In this document: positions 26,801-35,525 of the stretch, piece by piece
How positions within the stretch are numbered: position 1 is the first letter of the stretch
Layout: each line of letters begins with the position of its first letter
From: Xanthomarina gelatinilytica
Lineage (GTDB): Bacteria; Bacteroidota; Bacteroidia; Flavobacteriales; Flavobacteriaceae
Assembly (NCBI RefSeq): GCF_000348685.1
Contig: NZ_ANLA01000009.1
Location: 1-64,000, forward strand
Direction of reading: 5' to 3'
Length of the DNA: 64,000 nt
Notes under the pieces: generated by a model
Seen by the model: the letters and a program-made list of their open reading frames with translations, nothing else
Databases searched by the model: none
What the model was told of the DNA's origin: nothing
Position numbers and translations under genes: made by a program

Positions 26801-26968
26801 TGTAAGTTTTTCATTTTTATATTGAGAAAGTAAGTATGTTTTTAAGTCCTCTTCAAAAATGACTTCTTGAAAATCACGAGAGATAGTGCCACCGTTAACA
26901 TGAGGAATTTCTTCTGTTTTTAGTAGCTCTATAAAAGCTTTTTCTAATTGGTATTCTGTGAATTTCAT
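23825..26968 (-). CDS. hsdR: Type I restriction enzyme, R subunit (HsdR)
   Basis: The product is about 1047 residues. I prefer the start at 26968 (MKFTEYQLEKAFIELLKTEE), the usual HsdR N terminus, over the in-frame ATG at 27034. The N-terminal PD-(D/E)XK nuclease shows PDGILYINGLPLVVFEFKSA. The SF2 motor shows Walker A GATGCGKS, DEAHRSQ, TGTP and motif VI QTISRVNRKY, and a helical C-terminal domain follows. It should translocate DNA and cut it away from unmethylated sites together with HsdM and HsdS encoded upstream. Length is normal and the gene looks intact. Confidence 0.93.
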   Translation of the reverse strand: MKFTEYQLEKAFIELLKTEEIPHVNGGTISRDFQEVIFEEDLKTYLLSQYKNEKLTPSEADQIIKRLKAYSASDLYESNKSIMKLVADGFSFKREDRSQKDIWVYLIDYSVTNNNTYKFVNQLEIIGYEKRIPDGILYINGLPLVVFEFKSAIREETTIHDAYVQLTTRYKRDIPELFKYNAFCIISDGVNTKAGSFFAPYEFFYAWRRVSGLNKDVDGIDAMYTLVHGMFNHEDLRNIIRNFIYVPDSSKKDEKIVCRYPQYYAATKLYQNIKEHQKPLGDGKGGTYFGATGCGKSFTMLFLTRLLMKSVHFSSPTIVLITDRTDLDDQLSGQFTNAKGYIGDNNIISVESRDHLRKLLQGRQSGGVFLTTIHKFTEDTELLTDRTNVICISDEAHRSQTNLDQKITVTKEGVTKSYGFAKYLHDSLPNATYVGFTGTPIDATLDVFGEIVDAYTMTESVKDEITVRIVYEGRAAKVLLQNEKLKEIESYYDQCAEDGANEYQIEESKKTTAKMNVIIGDPDRIKAVAQDFVNHYENRVNEGATVKGKAMFVASSRQIAYNLYQEVIALRPEWAEIKTHEEGSELTDKEKKEIKPMERIKMIMTRGKDDPKELYYMLGTKEYRKELDRQFKNAKSNFKIAIVVDMWLTGFDVPFLDTIYIDKPIQRHNLIQTISRVNRKYAGKNKGLVVDYIGIKKQMNLALAEFGKIDGQNIEEIEKSITVVKDHLDLLHKIFYKFNSEPYFKGTTLEQLQTLNKAAEFVQITQELERRFMDLVKRLKAAYDICAGSTEAFTEEERDYIHFYLAVRSIVFKLTKGNAPDTAQMNARVREMIKDALQSDGVEEIFKLGEDSQKEVDIFDDDYLAKIEKIKLPNTKIKLLQQLLAKAIGELKKVNKVKGIDFSKKMQVLVEKYNERKESDVLRSEVLEEFTDEIIDLFYELKKEKDSFKDLGIDFEEKAFYDILKTLAHKYDFEYPEDKLVHLAKAVKTVVDDKAKYADWSKRADLKAELKVDLIILLAENDYPPVDRDEVYKEIFEQAENFKKYNK

Positions 26969-27171
26969 TTTACTCTTTTTGCTTTTAATATTTTTTGGCG
27001 CAATTATGTCCCAATCATGGCGCAATTGTCCCAACTCATAATTTCAATCATTATTTTCCTGCTATATATTCGCCATTTCCTGCCTAAATACTAAAATGAT
27101 TCATTTTGTTGAACCCATTATGATTCTATTATGAACCAATTATGATGCAATTGAAGCAATTATGGTGCAAT

Positions 27172-28485
27172 TCAAATTTCATAGTATGAACCTGCTCCTT
27201 TTATGCTAGAGGATTTCAAAACGCTTTTTTCTACTAAATCCTGTAAATCTCTAGTTGCTGTAATTCTAGACACATCATTTAACTCTAGATATTCCTTATT
27301 GGTTATCTTCCCATTCTCTTTCACATACAATACTGCTTTAATTTGTCTTTCAGATAAACCAAGTTTCTTTAATTGCTCTTCGGATAACGTATCTTTATAC
27401 AAAGTCACTAGTACACCACCATTAAATTCCTTAATTTCAGGTTCAGGAAGTTCGGCCTCCTTACATGAATTGATTATTTTAAGTGTACCACGCCCCCAAG
27501 AATCTATATAGCCTGCTTTAAAACAAACATCTGCAATAAGTGGATTTCTAGGTTTTGATACATGGTGTTTTTTTAAACTTTCTTCATCCAGACCTTCAGG
27601 AAGTGTTCCTTCATTCCAAATGGATATTTTATTGTCATAAACCCGAATCTGTATTTTAGCTCCCATATAGGTTCTATGCACCATCGCATTGAGCAACATT
27701 TCTCTTATTGCAGCAACAGGATATTCGCCTTTTTCAATGCGTTGCAACCCTTCAAAACTTATTTTTTTAGTTAGGAATTTATTATTTAACATTCTTGGCA
27801 CTTCAACCAGCAACCAAGTAATATTCCCTTCTATTTGTTCCTGAAATTGAAGATCGGCATCATCGTTTCCAAACTTTCCTATTTGAACAGCAACATTGGG
27901 GTAAAACTTATTGGGGTCTTTACCAAACAATATCAAGGCACCACGCTTTACTTTTCCATCTTGATACAAGCGTAGTTTTTCCAACAGTTCTTGATTGCTC
28001 AAGTCATGACTTGCAGGCATTCTGCCACTGGTTTCGGCATCGCTAATAAAACGCTTAATACTTAAGTCTTCAATATCGTCTATAGTTGCAGCTTCTTCAA
28101 TTACATCATCCCATGTTTTCCCTGCTTTACGAAGTAAAAAGTCGTTTAGGTTATTGCCTGTGAGTTCTATTTTGGTGCTTCCTGTACGATAATAATAGCG
28201 ACCTCTTAAAGATACAGGAACCGCATACGGATGCACAATAATTTCTATACAGGTTTTATTGCCTTCACTTATAGTATTAATGTCACAGACTATACCCAAA
28301 TGGTTTTGAATTTTTTGAGGGATAGATTCCATTAAATTTTTAACATTATCTACACCTACAATAGTGCCATCATCATCTTTACCTATGTATATCTTACCAC
28401 CTATGGCATTGGCAAAACCACAGACCCATTTAAGGTAATCGTCATGCCAACTTTGTTTGTATTCTATGTTTTGGGCTTCTGCCAT
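27172..28485 (-). CDS. AlbA_2 (Schlafen-type) domain ATP-binding protein
   Basis: This 437-residue protein has an N-terminal AlbA_2 domain: NIEYKQSWHDDYLKWVCGFA, GGKIYIGKDDDGTIVGV, YYYRTGSTKIEL. A GHKL-like ATPase region follows (VAAIREMLLNAMVHRTYMGA, then WNEGTLPEGL) and a C-terminal winged helix. Such RecG-like/Schlafen proteins are frequent inside type I restriction operons; they may regulate the operon or bind RNA. The gap to hsdR is about 200 bp if the downstream hsdR start is used, the largest gap in this operon. Confidence 0.85.
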   Translation of the reverse strand: MAEAQNIEYKQSWHDDYLKWVCGFANAIGGKIYIGKDDDGTIVGVDNVKNLMESIPQKIQNHLGIVCDINTISEGNKTCIEIIVHPYAVPVSLRGRYYYRTGSTKIELTGNNLNDFLLRKAGKTWDDVIEEAATIDDIEDLSIKRFISDAETSGRMPASHDLSNQELLEKLRLYQDGKVKRGALILFGKDPNKFYPNVAVQIGKFGNDDADLQFQEQIEGNITWLLVEVPRMLNNKFLTKKISFEGLQRIEKGEYPVAAIREMLLNAMVHRTYMGAKIQIRVYDNKISIWNEGTLPEGLDEESLKKHHVSKPRNPLIADVCFKAGYIDSWGRGTLKIINSCKEAELPEPEIKEFNGGVLVTLYKDTLSEEQLKKLGLSERQIKAVLYVKENGKITNKEYLELNDVSRITATRDLQDLVEKSVLKSSSIKGAGSYYEI

Positions 28486-28547
28486 GCTACTCTTTTTTCT
28501 TATATAAAAATAACTCTAGTTTAGTAAAAATGGACAATACATCGAGA

Positions 28548-29666
28548 TTATGATTTCAGAAAATTTTGTTTCCAATTTTCAATATTTTTCTCTGGATGGA
28601 TGCACTTAATGATTTCAATAAAAATCTCTCCAAAGTCCTTTACAATATTTTTGACCACATGGTCAGCAAAAACATTCAATTCCTCAGGTGTTATCTCATA
28701 TTCTTTAACTAAAAAATGAATATAGGTGTCTTTTGATTGCCCTCTATCCTTGTCTTTAAATTTAGGATGGTCTTTAAACTGCGCTGTTATTGCATCCACT
28801 TTGTCCCGATCGTTTCTATTCAGTTCCAGAATTATTCGATACCTGTACCCATTTCCTGATATTATATCATGAGTAGTTATTGTGAGGTAGGTGTCCAAAA
28901 TATTGCTCTCATCCCAAATGTTTACCCAATTAATATCGCTACCATAGGTTTCAAGCCCAAGTATAGATGCGATTAAACGGTATTGATCTAACATGAATTT
29001 ATGCCCTTCGATTAAGGTATGGTTTGCCTTATTTACCTGAGCTGCATGTTCGAAAAAGAATTTTGCTGATGTGTTCATTTTATAAGTGGTTGACAGTCTT
29101 TCTATAGTGTTAAAAAAATCATTTAAATAAATGATGTTGGTTTCATCCTTTACTTCATCAAAATCCAATCGGTCTTTAATGTTCTTAACCCATTCCCAAT
29201 GGGTAATATTTATAAAGTGCTCTTTAACCTCTTCTTGAATTCCATGAGGTTCCAGAGTTAACAACACGCCAGCCTTATTGCAATCGTTTATTTTAAAAAA
29301 CGTCCAATACTCTTTTAGGTTGTTGTGCAACCAATGGTATAGTTTGTTTTCTATTATAATTGTTGAAGGTTCTATTAAATCTTTGATTACAATATCAATA
29401 CGTCCTTCATCTGTAGGTAATTCAGTAGATGCATAAGGGTTGTGAAAATGCAATTTCTTATCAGTTTTGATTTCAATAATCGCCAGTAATGCAGATAGAA
29501 ACGCCTGTTTTATGGTCGGATCATCAGAGGATAAAAAGTGTGCATAAATAGCGCTGTTAATAGTTTCGTTATGTGCTTTTTTTATAATCTCTAAAAACCC
29601 AAAGTTTTGTTTTGCTATTGGGATTTCGTTTTGATTGAGAAAACTTTGAAGCTGTATCAAATCCAT
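28548..29666 (-). CDS. PD-(D/E)XK nuclease superfamily protein (PDDEXK_4)
   Basis: This 372-residue protein shows the PDDEXK_4 pattern: FGFLEIIKKAHNETINSAIY near the start, then GRIDIVIKDL with the active-site Asp and TIIIENKLYHW with Glu and Lys. The rest is mixed helices and strands ending in KCIHPEKNIENWKQNF. It is a likely DNA- or RNA-cleaving accessory protein of the restriction locus. It is spaced 3 bp after the previous gene, so it is firmly in the operon. The nucleic-acid target is unknown. Confidence 0.75.
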   Translation of the reverse strand: MDLIQLQSFLNQNEIPIAKQNFGFLEIIKKAHNETINSAIYAHFLSSDDPTIKQAFLSALLAIIEIKTDKKLHFHNPYASTELPTDEGRIDIVIKDLIEPSTIIIENKLYHWLHNNLKEYWTFFKINDCNKAGVLLTLEPHGIQEEVKEHFINITHWEWVKNIKDRLDFDEVKDETNIIYLNDFFNTIERLSTTYKMNTSAKFFFEHAAQVNKANHTLIEGHKFMLDQYRLIASILGLETYGSDINWVNIWDESNILDTYLTITTHDIISGNGYRYRIILELNRNDRDKVDAITAQFKDHPKFKDKDRGQSKDTYIHFLVKEYEITPEELNVFADHVVKNIVKDFGEIFIEIIKCIHPEKNIENWKQNFLKS

Positions 29667-29669
29667 AAT

Positions 29670-30179
29670 TTATCGTCTATCAAAGTTTTCTAGTTCCCAC
29701 TGTGCCAAACTCAAGTTGTTTTGCTTTGCCAAAACTTTTACGTCATTAATTATTTGCATATACATATCCACACTATCCAGCTGTGTCCAGTTAACTTTAG
29801 GTTGCTTGTATAGTTTTTGTTGAATGATTCTATCCACAGGGCAATGAGGTGGCTCTGGTAACAGCCCTAAACACCAATAGTATTTTAAAGCTAGATTAAG
29901 CAGTTTTTGGCTAACACCAATATTAATGGGTGCTTTGAGTATATTATTGAACGATTTTGTGTAGTTGGAAACACTCAAAATGTTTTTTAGATGTTCCTCA
30001 TCTGAAACAGGCTGTTTATATTTTTTTAGAATTATTTGCTCTATATAGCCTTTAAGCATATTTCTAAAATAAGTGCGCTCTTTCTCTTTAGTATTTGCTT
30101 TATAAATACCGCTATGCTGAAATGCCCCACCAAAAGTGAGTAGCCAAATTTCTTCTATGAGGAAGTCTTGTTTATTCAT
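29670..30179 (-). CDS. Hypothetical protein in restriction operon, 169 residues
   Basis: I do not recognise the family. The protein is soluble and helical, rich in Lys and aromatic residues, with a His/Cys-containing loop (GLLPEPPHCPVDRIIQQKL) that might bind metal. It sits 6 bp after the anticodon-nuclease gene and 3 bp before the PDDEXK_4 nuclease gene. A role as partner or inhibitor of one of these two is a fair guess from position only. Confidence 0.6.
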   Translation of the reverse strand: MNKQDFLIEEIWLLTFGGAFQHSGIYKANTKEKERTYFRNMLKGYIEQIILKKYKQPVSDEEHLKNILSVSNYTKSFNNILKAPINIGVSQKLLNLALKYYWCLGLLPEPPHCPVDRIIQQKLYKQPKVNWTQLDSVDMYMQIINDVKVLAKQNNLSLAQWELENFDRR

Positions 30180-30185
30180 TTTAAA

Positions 30186-32570
30186 TTATTGATTTTGATA
30201 GCCAATACTTCTTGTAAGAGCATTAAATTGTTCTTCGTCATGTTCTTTAATTTTATCGATTATCAATTTTGCAGTATTCTTCATTTCTGGGACTTCAACA
30301 GGTTGTTGTCCTCTTTCAAATACACCCGCTAAATGTGAATATTCATTATTTATCCTATCTGTTAGGATTGCTGGAATTTCTTCATTTCCAAAGAATTTTT
30401 TCATTTTATCGAGATCATTTGATGAATCTGGATATTTGTAAAACAAAAATATTTCTAGAAATTTCCTTGCATTATTACCGAAATTATAAAAAACAGTATA
30501 GTTATCATCAGTTACGCTTTCTATACTAGAGCATTCAATTATTTGTTTAAATAGATGGTTGAATTCCGTAATATTATTCTTAATGTAATTTGGCATTTCC
30601 TTTATTGAAGAACTATTTTCTATCCTTTCAATTAGAAAATGACGAACTCTATCATTTTGTTTATCACTTACACTTGGAAGACGTTTTAAATACTTTAAGA
30701 AATTTAAATTGTGCGTTGAAACGAATATTTGCTCAAAATCTCTATTGTTGTAAATTTGAGATTTAATGATTGAGTAAATAAAAAAGATATGATTGTTGTC
30801 TAAACTAGATATCGGGTCATCAATCCAAATAATTGGATTTTTTGCTTTAGTATCTATATCTTCGAGCTTTGCTACGTAATAGCAAAAAGCTATTAAACTT
30901 TTTTCACCCTCGCTTAAATGATAAGCTCTTTTGCCTTCTCTATGAATTTCAAAACGATGATTTTTATTACCCGTTTCCTCATCTTCAACTTCAATTGCGT
31001 TTAAGGTTAAAAAGTTGTGACCAAAATGATTACTTAAATACTCATTTACTTTTTCTGCTCCCTTACTCTCATCTTTTAATTCTTTTTGTTTAGAAGATAT
31101 TTGAGAAATGATTTCATCAATTTCCTTTTGCTTTAAATCCCTCTTAGATTTTTCTTCTTCCTCTTTGGTCTTTAAGGTTTCAATATTGGTCTTTAAATCA
31201 TCATGTTTAATATCATTAATAAAATCATAGACTTCTTTTAACCTTAAATTTCCTCTTGCTTCTGATTGGTCACTGTTTAGTTTGTCAGTATATTCATTAG
31301 AATTTGTTCTTAACCCCTCTAGTTTGTCTTTTGCCTGAACTACTTCTTCAGTATAATCTACAACATCAGTATATAGTTGTGCGTTGAGTATATCTTTTTT
31401 TCTTTTTTCCAGTTGTTCTTCAAGAAGCTTTAAAGAATTAGAATAATTTTTTACTTCATTATTAAAAGTTCGAGATAGTGATTCTAACTCATTATGAAAT
31501 TTTGAATAAACTTTATCTTTAGTAAATACTTGATAGTTCGTTGATTGTGTTTTTTCATTTCTGATTTCAGTCAATAATGAGTTAATATCTTTTTCTAATT
31601 GATCTGATTCTTCATCAAAATGCTTCTCTAGTTCACTCCATCTATTTTCGGATATTGGATTGTCACAAAATGCACAAGTATTTAATTTATTTTTATGAAG
31701 CTGTCTTCCTTCTTTTACCCATCTATTTAAGACAGCATCTTTTAATAGTGATTGAATTTTATTAGACTGCCCAATTTCACGAGTTACTATATCTTTTGTT
31801 TTAGTACTTAAATCAGAAAATGTAAGAGTTAAATCTTCTAAAACGAGAATTTCATCTTTAGCTTGCTCTCTTAAAATAGTTTCAGCTTCTAATTTTTCTT
31901 CGTTCGTAAGTGGTGTATATGTCACTTCCTTAACAGCTAAAATATCTGTTTTAAGTCTTCTGATATCATAATTAACTTCTCCATATATTGATTGGTACTT
32001 AATACCATTTGGTTGTCCTGTTGCTTTACTGCTTAATTGACTGTCGAGACTATTTTGAGCGTCAGAATGGGATTTTTTAGCTACATTGTAAATGGCAGTT
32101 AAGGATTTTAAATCTTGATATAAACCTGTTTCACTATCCTCCTCATTAGAGCCTAGCTTTGTTTTTAGTTGCTCTATTTCTTCTTCGATTTCATTATTAC
32201 CTTCACCTAAAATGGCAAATGGCTCAATATTTTCGTCTGGGTTTACTATAAACTTGAGATTGTCATCAATAAAATCTTCGTTAAAAACACGAATAACTTT
32301 ATCGTGATTTGTAAAATCTAGTTGAGTTACATCAGCATTATCGGTAATACAAATAGAACATTCAGGGTTTTCGTATTTATCAGAAATTGAACCCGTCTCT
32401 AATGCTCTAACTATTCTAGAAAGTGTTGTTTTTCCAGAATAATTACGACCATAAAATATGTTGACTCTTTTAAAGAGTATAACTTCATTTCTTTGATTAC
32501 GAAGGGTATTATCCCAATCAAAATTCTTAAAAACCGCTAGATTTTTTATGTTTTTAAATTTTGTAATCAT
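30186..32570 (-). CDS. rloC: RloC/PrrC-like anticodon nuclease (ABC-type ATPase with zinc hook)
   Basis: The 794-residue protein begins with an ABC-ATPase half: Walker A GRNYSGKT (41-48), then the PrrC-type segment VFNEDFIDDNL (95-105). Two coiled-coil arms enclose CAFC (299-302), a zinc-hook motif as in RloC and Rad50. The second ATPase half has the signature LSEGEK (552-557), Walker B PIIWIDD (579-585) and switch His620. In the C terminus Arg702-x3-Glu706 and His746 match the R-x3-E...H triad of anticodon nucleases, which cleave tRNA when the linked restriction enzyme is inhibited. It starts inside hsdS (4-bp overlap). Confidence 0.82.
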   Translation of the reverse strand: MITKFKNIKNLAVFKNFDWDNTLRNQRNEVILFKRVNIFYGRNYSGKTTLSRIVRALETGSISDKYENPECSICITDNADVTQLDFTNHDKVIRVFNEDFIDDNLKFIVNPDENIEPFAILGEGNNEIEEEIEQLKTKLGSNEEDSETGLYQDLKSLTAIYNVAKKSHSDAQNSLDSQLSSKATGQPNGIKYQSIYGEVNYDIRRLKTDILAVKEVTYTPLTNEEKLEAETILREQAKDEILVLEDLTLTFSDLSTKTKDIVTREIGQSNKIQSLLKDAVLNRWVKEGRQLHKNKLNTCAFCDNPISENRWSELEKHFDEESDQLEKDINSLLTEIRNEKTQSTNYQVFTKDKVYSKFHNELESLSRTFNNEVKNYSNSLKLLEEQLEKRKKDILNAQLYTDVVDYTEEVVQAKDKLEGLRTNSNEYTDKLNSDQSEARGNLRLKEVYDFINDIKHDDLKTNIETLKTKEEEEKSKRDLKQKEIDEIISQISSKQKELKDESKGAEKVNEYLSNHFGHNFLTLNAIEVEDEETGNKNHRFEIHREGKRAYHLSEGEKSLIAFCYYVAKLEDIDTKAKNPIIWIDDPISSLDNNHIFFIYSIIKSQIYNNRDFEQIFVSTHNLNFLKYLKRLPSVSDKQNDRVRHFLIERIENSSSIKEMPNYIKNNITEFNHLFKQIIECSSIESVTDDNYTVFYNFGNNARKFLEIFLFYKYPDSSNDLDKMKKFFGNEEIPAILTDRINNEYSHLAGVFERGQQPVEVPEMKNTAKLIIDKIKEHDEEQFNALTRSIGYQNQ

Positions 32571-33826
32571 ATTATTTCTTTTTCAACCTCAACCTTGGTC
32601 ATTTTTGAGAGAAGTAAATCTTTTAAATTATTTAAAGAAATGGATTCTCTCAAATTCAATTCTTGTTCTTCAAAGCATCTGGTTAGATAATTTTTAGCTT
32701 TATTTAATAATTTAGTTGGTGCCAGTATGAAAGGAATTGATTGGATTACCTCTCTTTTTGCAATGTTGACTTGAGCACTACCACCAGCAGTCTCTATCAA
32801 TAAATGATTCCCTAATGAAGATGTTAAGAAATAATATAACAAGATTGGTGAGAACTTTTGTTCATCTGTTCTTAAAATTAACAGAGCCTGATTTATTACT
32901 CCAATTGGGTCAGTATCTTTTATTAAAGTTATTTTTCCAAGTGTCCCAGAACAACTTATTATTAAATCATTAGGTTGTACGCTAAATCTTTGTAAAGTTC
33001 TGTGTTTTTCATTAGAAATAAAATATCTAAAATTCCTATGGTTATATATAGCATGCTGTTGCTCATAGACAGGAACACCTGATGAAACCATATCATCTTT
33101 TTTCAATGCAGAACCAAAAGGACCTCTTATATAGCCTTTATCTTTTAACAAACTTCCTAAATCTGTTACTTCCCACCCAACAGGAATCTCCTTATCCAAC
33201 TCTTCATTGTAAACCATTTCACCACCACTAGATTTATAAGGTTTGCCTTCTGCATTAGGGAACTCAAAATCTACAAACCAATGTTTGTATAGTGCTTGTG
33301 CGGTGTCTTCTAGTTTTTGGTTGAGTTGTTCGATGAGTTTTATACGGTTTACTACTGTATTGTATTCTTTTACGATTTCTAATTGTTTTTTTATGCTTGG
33401 GACTGGTAATTCTACTTCACACATCTCTTCCCAATCAAATGTTTCTCTCGCAGATCCATGAGACTTGAAACGTGCATAGCGGTCAAACTCTGGTCGTCTA
33501 AACCACATCATTAGGTATTCAGGGTTTAATATGTTTTCATCAATAACTTCAAAAGGTATATACGCTTGAGAGATTAAAGCTTTATCATAGTCTTCAAACA
33601 AAGCAATGGTTATTTTATCACCATTTCTAGAGGTTACTGGTCCATAAGCAAACTGATTTCTTTTAATGATTTTATAATTTGCCATATTGGTTCCAATAGT
33701 ATTGGCTATTGAAGGAATAAAAACCTTATTAATACTTAAACCCATTAATGGCAAATCTTCCAAATCTCTATTTCGGATATTTATTGGCTGTATATATTGT
33801 CCAAGTTTTTTATAATTTGATGTCAT
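32567..33826 (-). CDS. hsdS: Type I restriction specificity subunit (HsdS)
   Basis: This 419-residue protein has two target-recognition domains, each followed by a conserved helix. The first ends in EEMCEVELPVPSIKKQLEIV and a coiled coil with LEDTAQALYKHWFVDFEFPN. The second begins at PVGWEVTDLGSLLKDKGYIR and ends in REVIQSIPFILAPTKLLNK and a terminal helix. Each domain reads one half of a split DNA target. The start overlaps hsdM by 17 bp and the stop overlaps the anticodon-nuclease gene by 4 bp. The target sequence cannot be predicted by eye. Confidence 0.93.
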   Translation of the reverse strand: MTSNYKKLGQYIQPINIRNRDLEDLPLMGLSINKVFIPSIANTIGTNMANYKIIKRNQFAYGPVTSRNGDKITIALFEDYDKALISQAYIPFEVIDENILNPEYLMMWFRRPEFDRYARFKSHGSARETFDWEEMCEVELPVPSIKKQLEIVKEYNTVVNRIKLIEQLNQKLEDTAQALYKHWFVDFEFPNAEGKPYKSSGGEMVYNEELDKEIPVGWEVTDLGSLLKDKGYIRGPFGSALKKDDMVSSGVPVYEQQHAIYNHRNFRYFISNEKHRTLQRFSVQPNDLIISCSGTLGKITLIKDTDPIGVINQALLILRTDEQKFSPILLYYFLTSSLGNHLLIETAGGSAQVNIAKREVIQSIPFILAPTKLLNKAKNYLTRCFEEQELNLRESISLNNLKDLLLSKMTKVEVEKEII

Positions 33827-35390
33827 AGCCTAACTTTTTAAAAACTTGTAATAAATCATTTTTTGATGCTTCTTCTTGTTTCAGTAAATCGGTCATTTCA
33901 GTTTGCAATGACTTCATCTTATCCTCAAAAGTGATGTTCTCATCTCGGTTTACAAACTCAATGTATTTACTAGGTACTAAAGAATAATCTTTAGCTTTTA
34001 CTTCTTCTATTTTTGCAGAATAACAGTATTCAGGGATGTTTTGATAAGATTCTTCGACAAGCTCAGAATGACATTGCCAGTTGTGATAGGTTTTTGCAAT
34101 ATCTTCTATATGAGTATTAGAAAATTGGGTGTATTTTTTCTCAAAAGGTTCTCCTATTTGACGTAAGTCCATAAATAGGATTTCATTTTCCCTATTCCTG
34201 TAATTACGAGTGGTATCAGGAAGCTTTACACTACGTTCCTTTTTATTGTTATTTAAAATCCAAAGTGTCACAGAAATATCTGTGGTATAAAACATATTTC
34301 TAGGCAAAATAACAATGGCTTCTACCAAGTTATTTTCAATAAGTTTTTTACGAATTTTATACTCTTCACCACCTCCAGAAAGCGCACCGTTTGCCAAGAT
34401 AAATCCAGCCACACCGTTTTGAGACAGTTTAGACACCATGTTTAAAATCCACCCATAATTAGCGTTGCTTTTAGGTGGCACATCATAACCTTTCCAACGT
34501 GGGTCGTCTAACAGCTCATTATCAGCTCTCCAATCTTTTTGGTTAAATGGTGGATTAGCCATGATAAAGTCGGCTTTTAAATCTTTATGCTGGTCTTTGG
34601 CAAAGGTATCGGCAGGAACATCACCTAAATTGGCCGCAATACCACGAATAGCGAGGTTCATTTTTGCTAGTTTATATGTGGTTGCCGTGTATTCTTGTCC
34701 GTAAATAGAGACTTCTTTTTTGTCACCATGATGACTCTCTATAAACTTGATGGACTGCACAAACATACCACCAGAACCACAAGCAGGATCATAAATGATT
34801 CCCTTGTATGGCTCTATCATTTCTGCAATGAGGTTTACAATACTTTTTGGTGTGTAGAATTCTCCCTTTCCTTTTCCTTCGGCTAGTGCAAACTTGCTTA
34901 AAAAGTATTCGTAGACTCGCCCAACAATGTCTTGCTCTTTATCTTTAAGCGTATCTATATTGTTGATGGTATCGAGTAGTGCAGATAATTTGCTCACATC
35001 CATATTAAGGCGAGAGAAATAGTTATCTGGCAATGCACCTTTTAGTGCTGGGTTATTTTTTTCTACGGTGTGTAAAGCTGTGTCTATTTTTAAGGCAATA
35101 TCATCTTGCTTGGCATGTTCTATAAGATAACTCCAACGAGATGCTTCAGGTAAAAAGAAGACGTTCTTCATATTGTAGAACTCCTTCATTTCAAGATATT
35201 TTTCTTTTCCCTCTTGGATGAGTTCTTTTCTGCGTTCTTCAAATTTATCACTTGCGAACTTGAGAAAGATTAAACTCAATACAACGTGTTTGTATTCTGA
35301 AGATTCTACAGTTCCACGAAGCTTATTTGCTGAATCCCAAAGGGTTTCCTCGATAGATTTTTGTTTTTTGGTTGTTGTTTTTTTTGCCAT
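33810..35390 (-). CDS. hsdM: Type I restriction methyltransferase subunit (HsdM)
   Basis: This 526-residue adenine methyltransferase has an N-terminal helical domain (ETLWDSANKLRGTVESSEYK), the SAM motif YDPACGSGGMF and the catalytic motif IMANPPFNQKDW (NPPF). It methylates adenine in the HsdS-chosen target and is first in the operon. In the C-terminal part an in-frame insert reads CHSELVEES (about 439-447), between AKTYHNWQ and YQNIPEYCYSA, where relatives usually run on without it. The insert corresponds to a small interspersed DNA repeat and probably does not inactivate the enzyme. Confidence 0.93.
   Translation of the reverse strand: MAKKTTTKKQKSIEETLWDSANKLRGTVESSEYKHVVLSLIFLKFASDKFEERRKELIQEGKEKYLEMKEFYNMKNVFFLPEASRWSYLIEHAKQDDIALKIDTALHTVEKNNPALKGALPDNYFSRLNMDVSKLSALLDTINNIDTLKDKEQDIVGRVYEYFLSKFALAEGKGKGEFYTPKSIVNLIAEMIEPYKGIIYDPACGSGGMFVQSIKFIESHHGDKKEVSIYGQEYTATTYKLAKMNLAIRGIAANLGDVPADTFAKDQHKDLKADFIMANPPFNQKDWRADNELLDDPRWKGYDVPPKSNANYGWILNMVSKLSQNGVAGFILANGALSGGGEEYKIRKKLIENNLVEAIVILPRNMFYTTDISVTLWILNNNKKERSVKLPDTTRNYRNRENEILFMDLRQIGEPFEKKYTQFSNTHIEDIAKTYHNWQCHSELVEESYQNIPEYCYSAKIEEVKAKDYSLVPSKYIEFVNRDENITFEDKMKSLQTEMTDLLKQEEASKNDLLQVFKKLGYDIKL
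34048..34075 (-). repeat. Small interspersed repeat inside hsdM (SELVEES type)
   Basis: On the minus strand the DNA reads TGTCATTCTGAGCTTGTCGA followed by AGAATC. This sequence is known to me as a common intergenic repeat unit in many bacteria. Here it is read in frame as CHSELVEES within a coding gene. The insertion keeps the frame. Confidence 0.6.
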
Positions 35391-35415
35391 AAATAGGTTG
35401 ATACTTTTAGTTTAC

Positions 35416-35423
35416 CAAATATA
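35416..35423 (-). promoter_or_regulatory. Likely -7 element of the restriction operon promoter
   Basis: On the minus strand TATATTTG fits TAnnTTTG, 25 bp upstream of the hsdM start at 35390. A TTG lies upstream, but the spacing (28 bp) is longer than usual, so the -33 element is uncertain. All following genes to 22568 are closely spaced, so this could drive the whole defence operon. Confidence 0.45.
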
Positions 35424-35525
35424 AAGGTTTTGTCAGATGATAAGGGTTAACCAACTGACTAGATTTTGCTATTAAATACGTTCTTGGGAGAGAATTATTT
35501 ATTCGATATAAATGTAGGAAAATAA

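Noticed and set aside
26969-27034. Longer HsdR start at 27034
   Set aside because: The family N terminus begins at MKFTEYQLEKAF (26968); the extra 22 residues are basic and not typical, though the longer form cannot be excluded.
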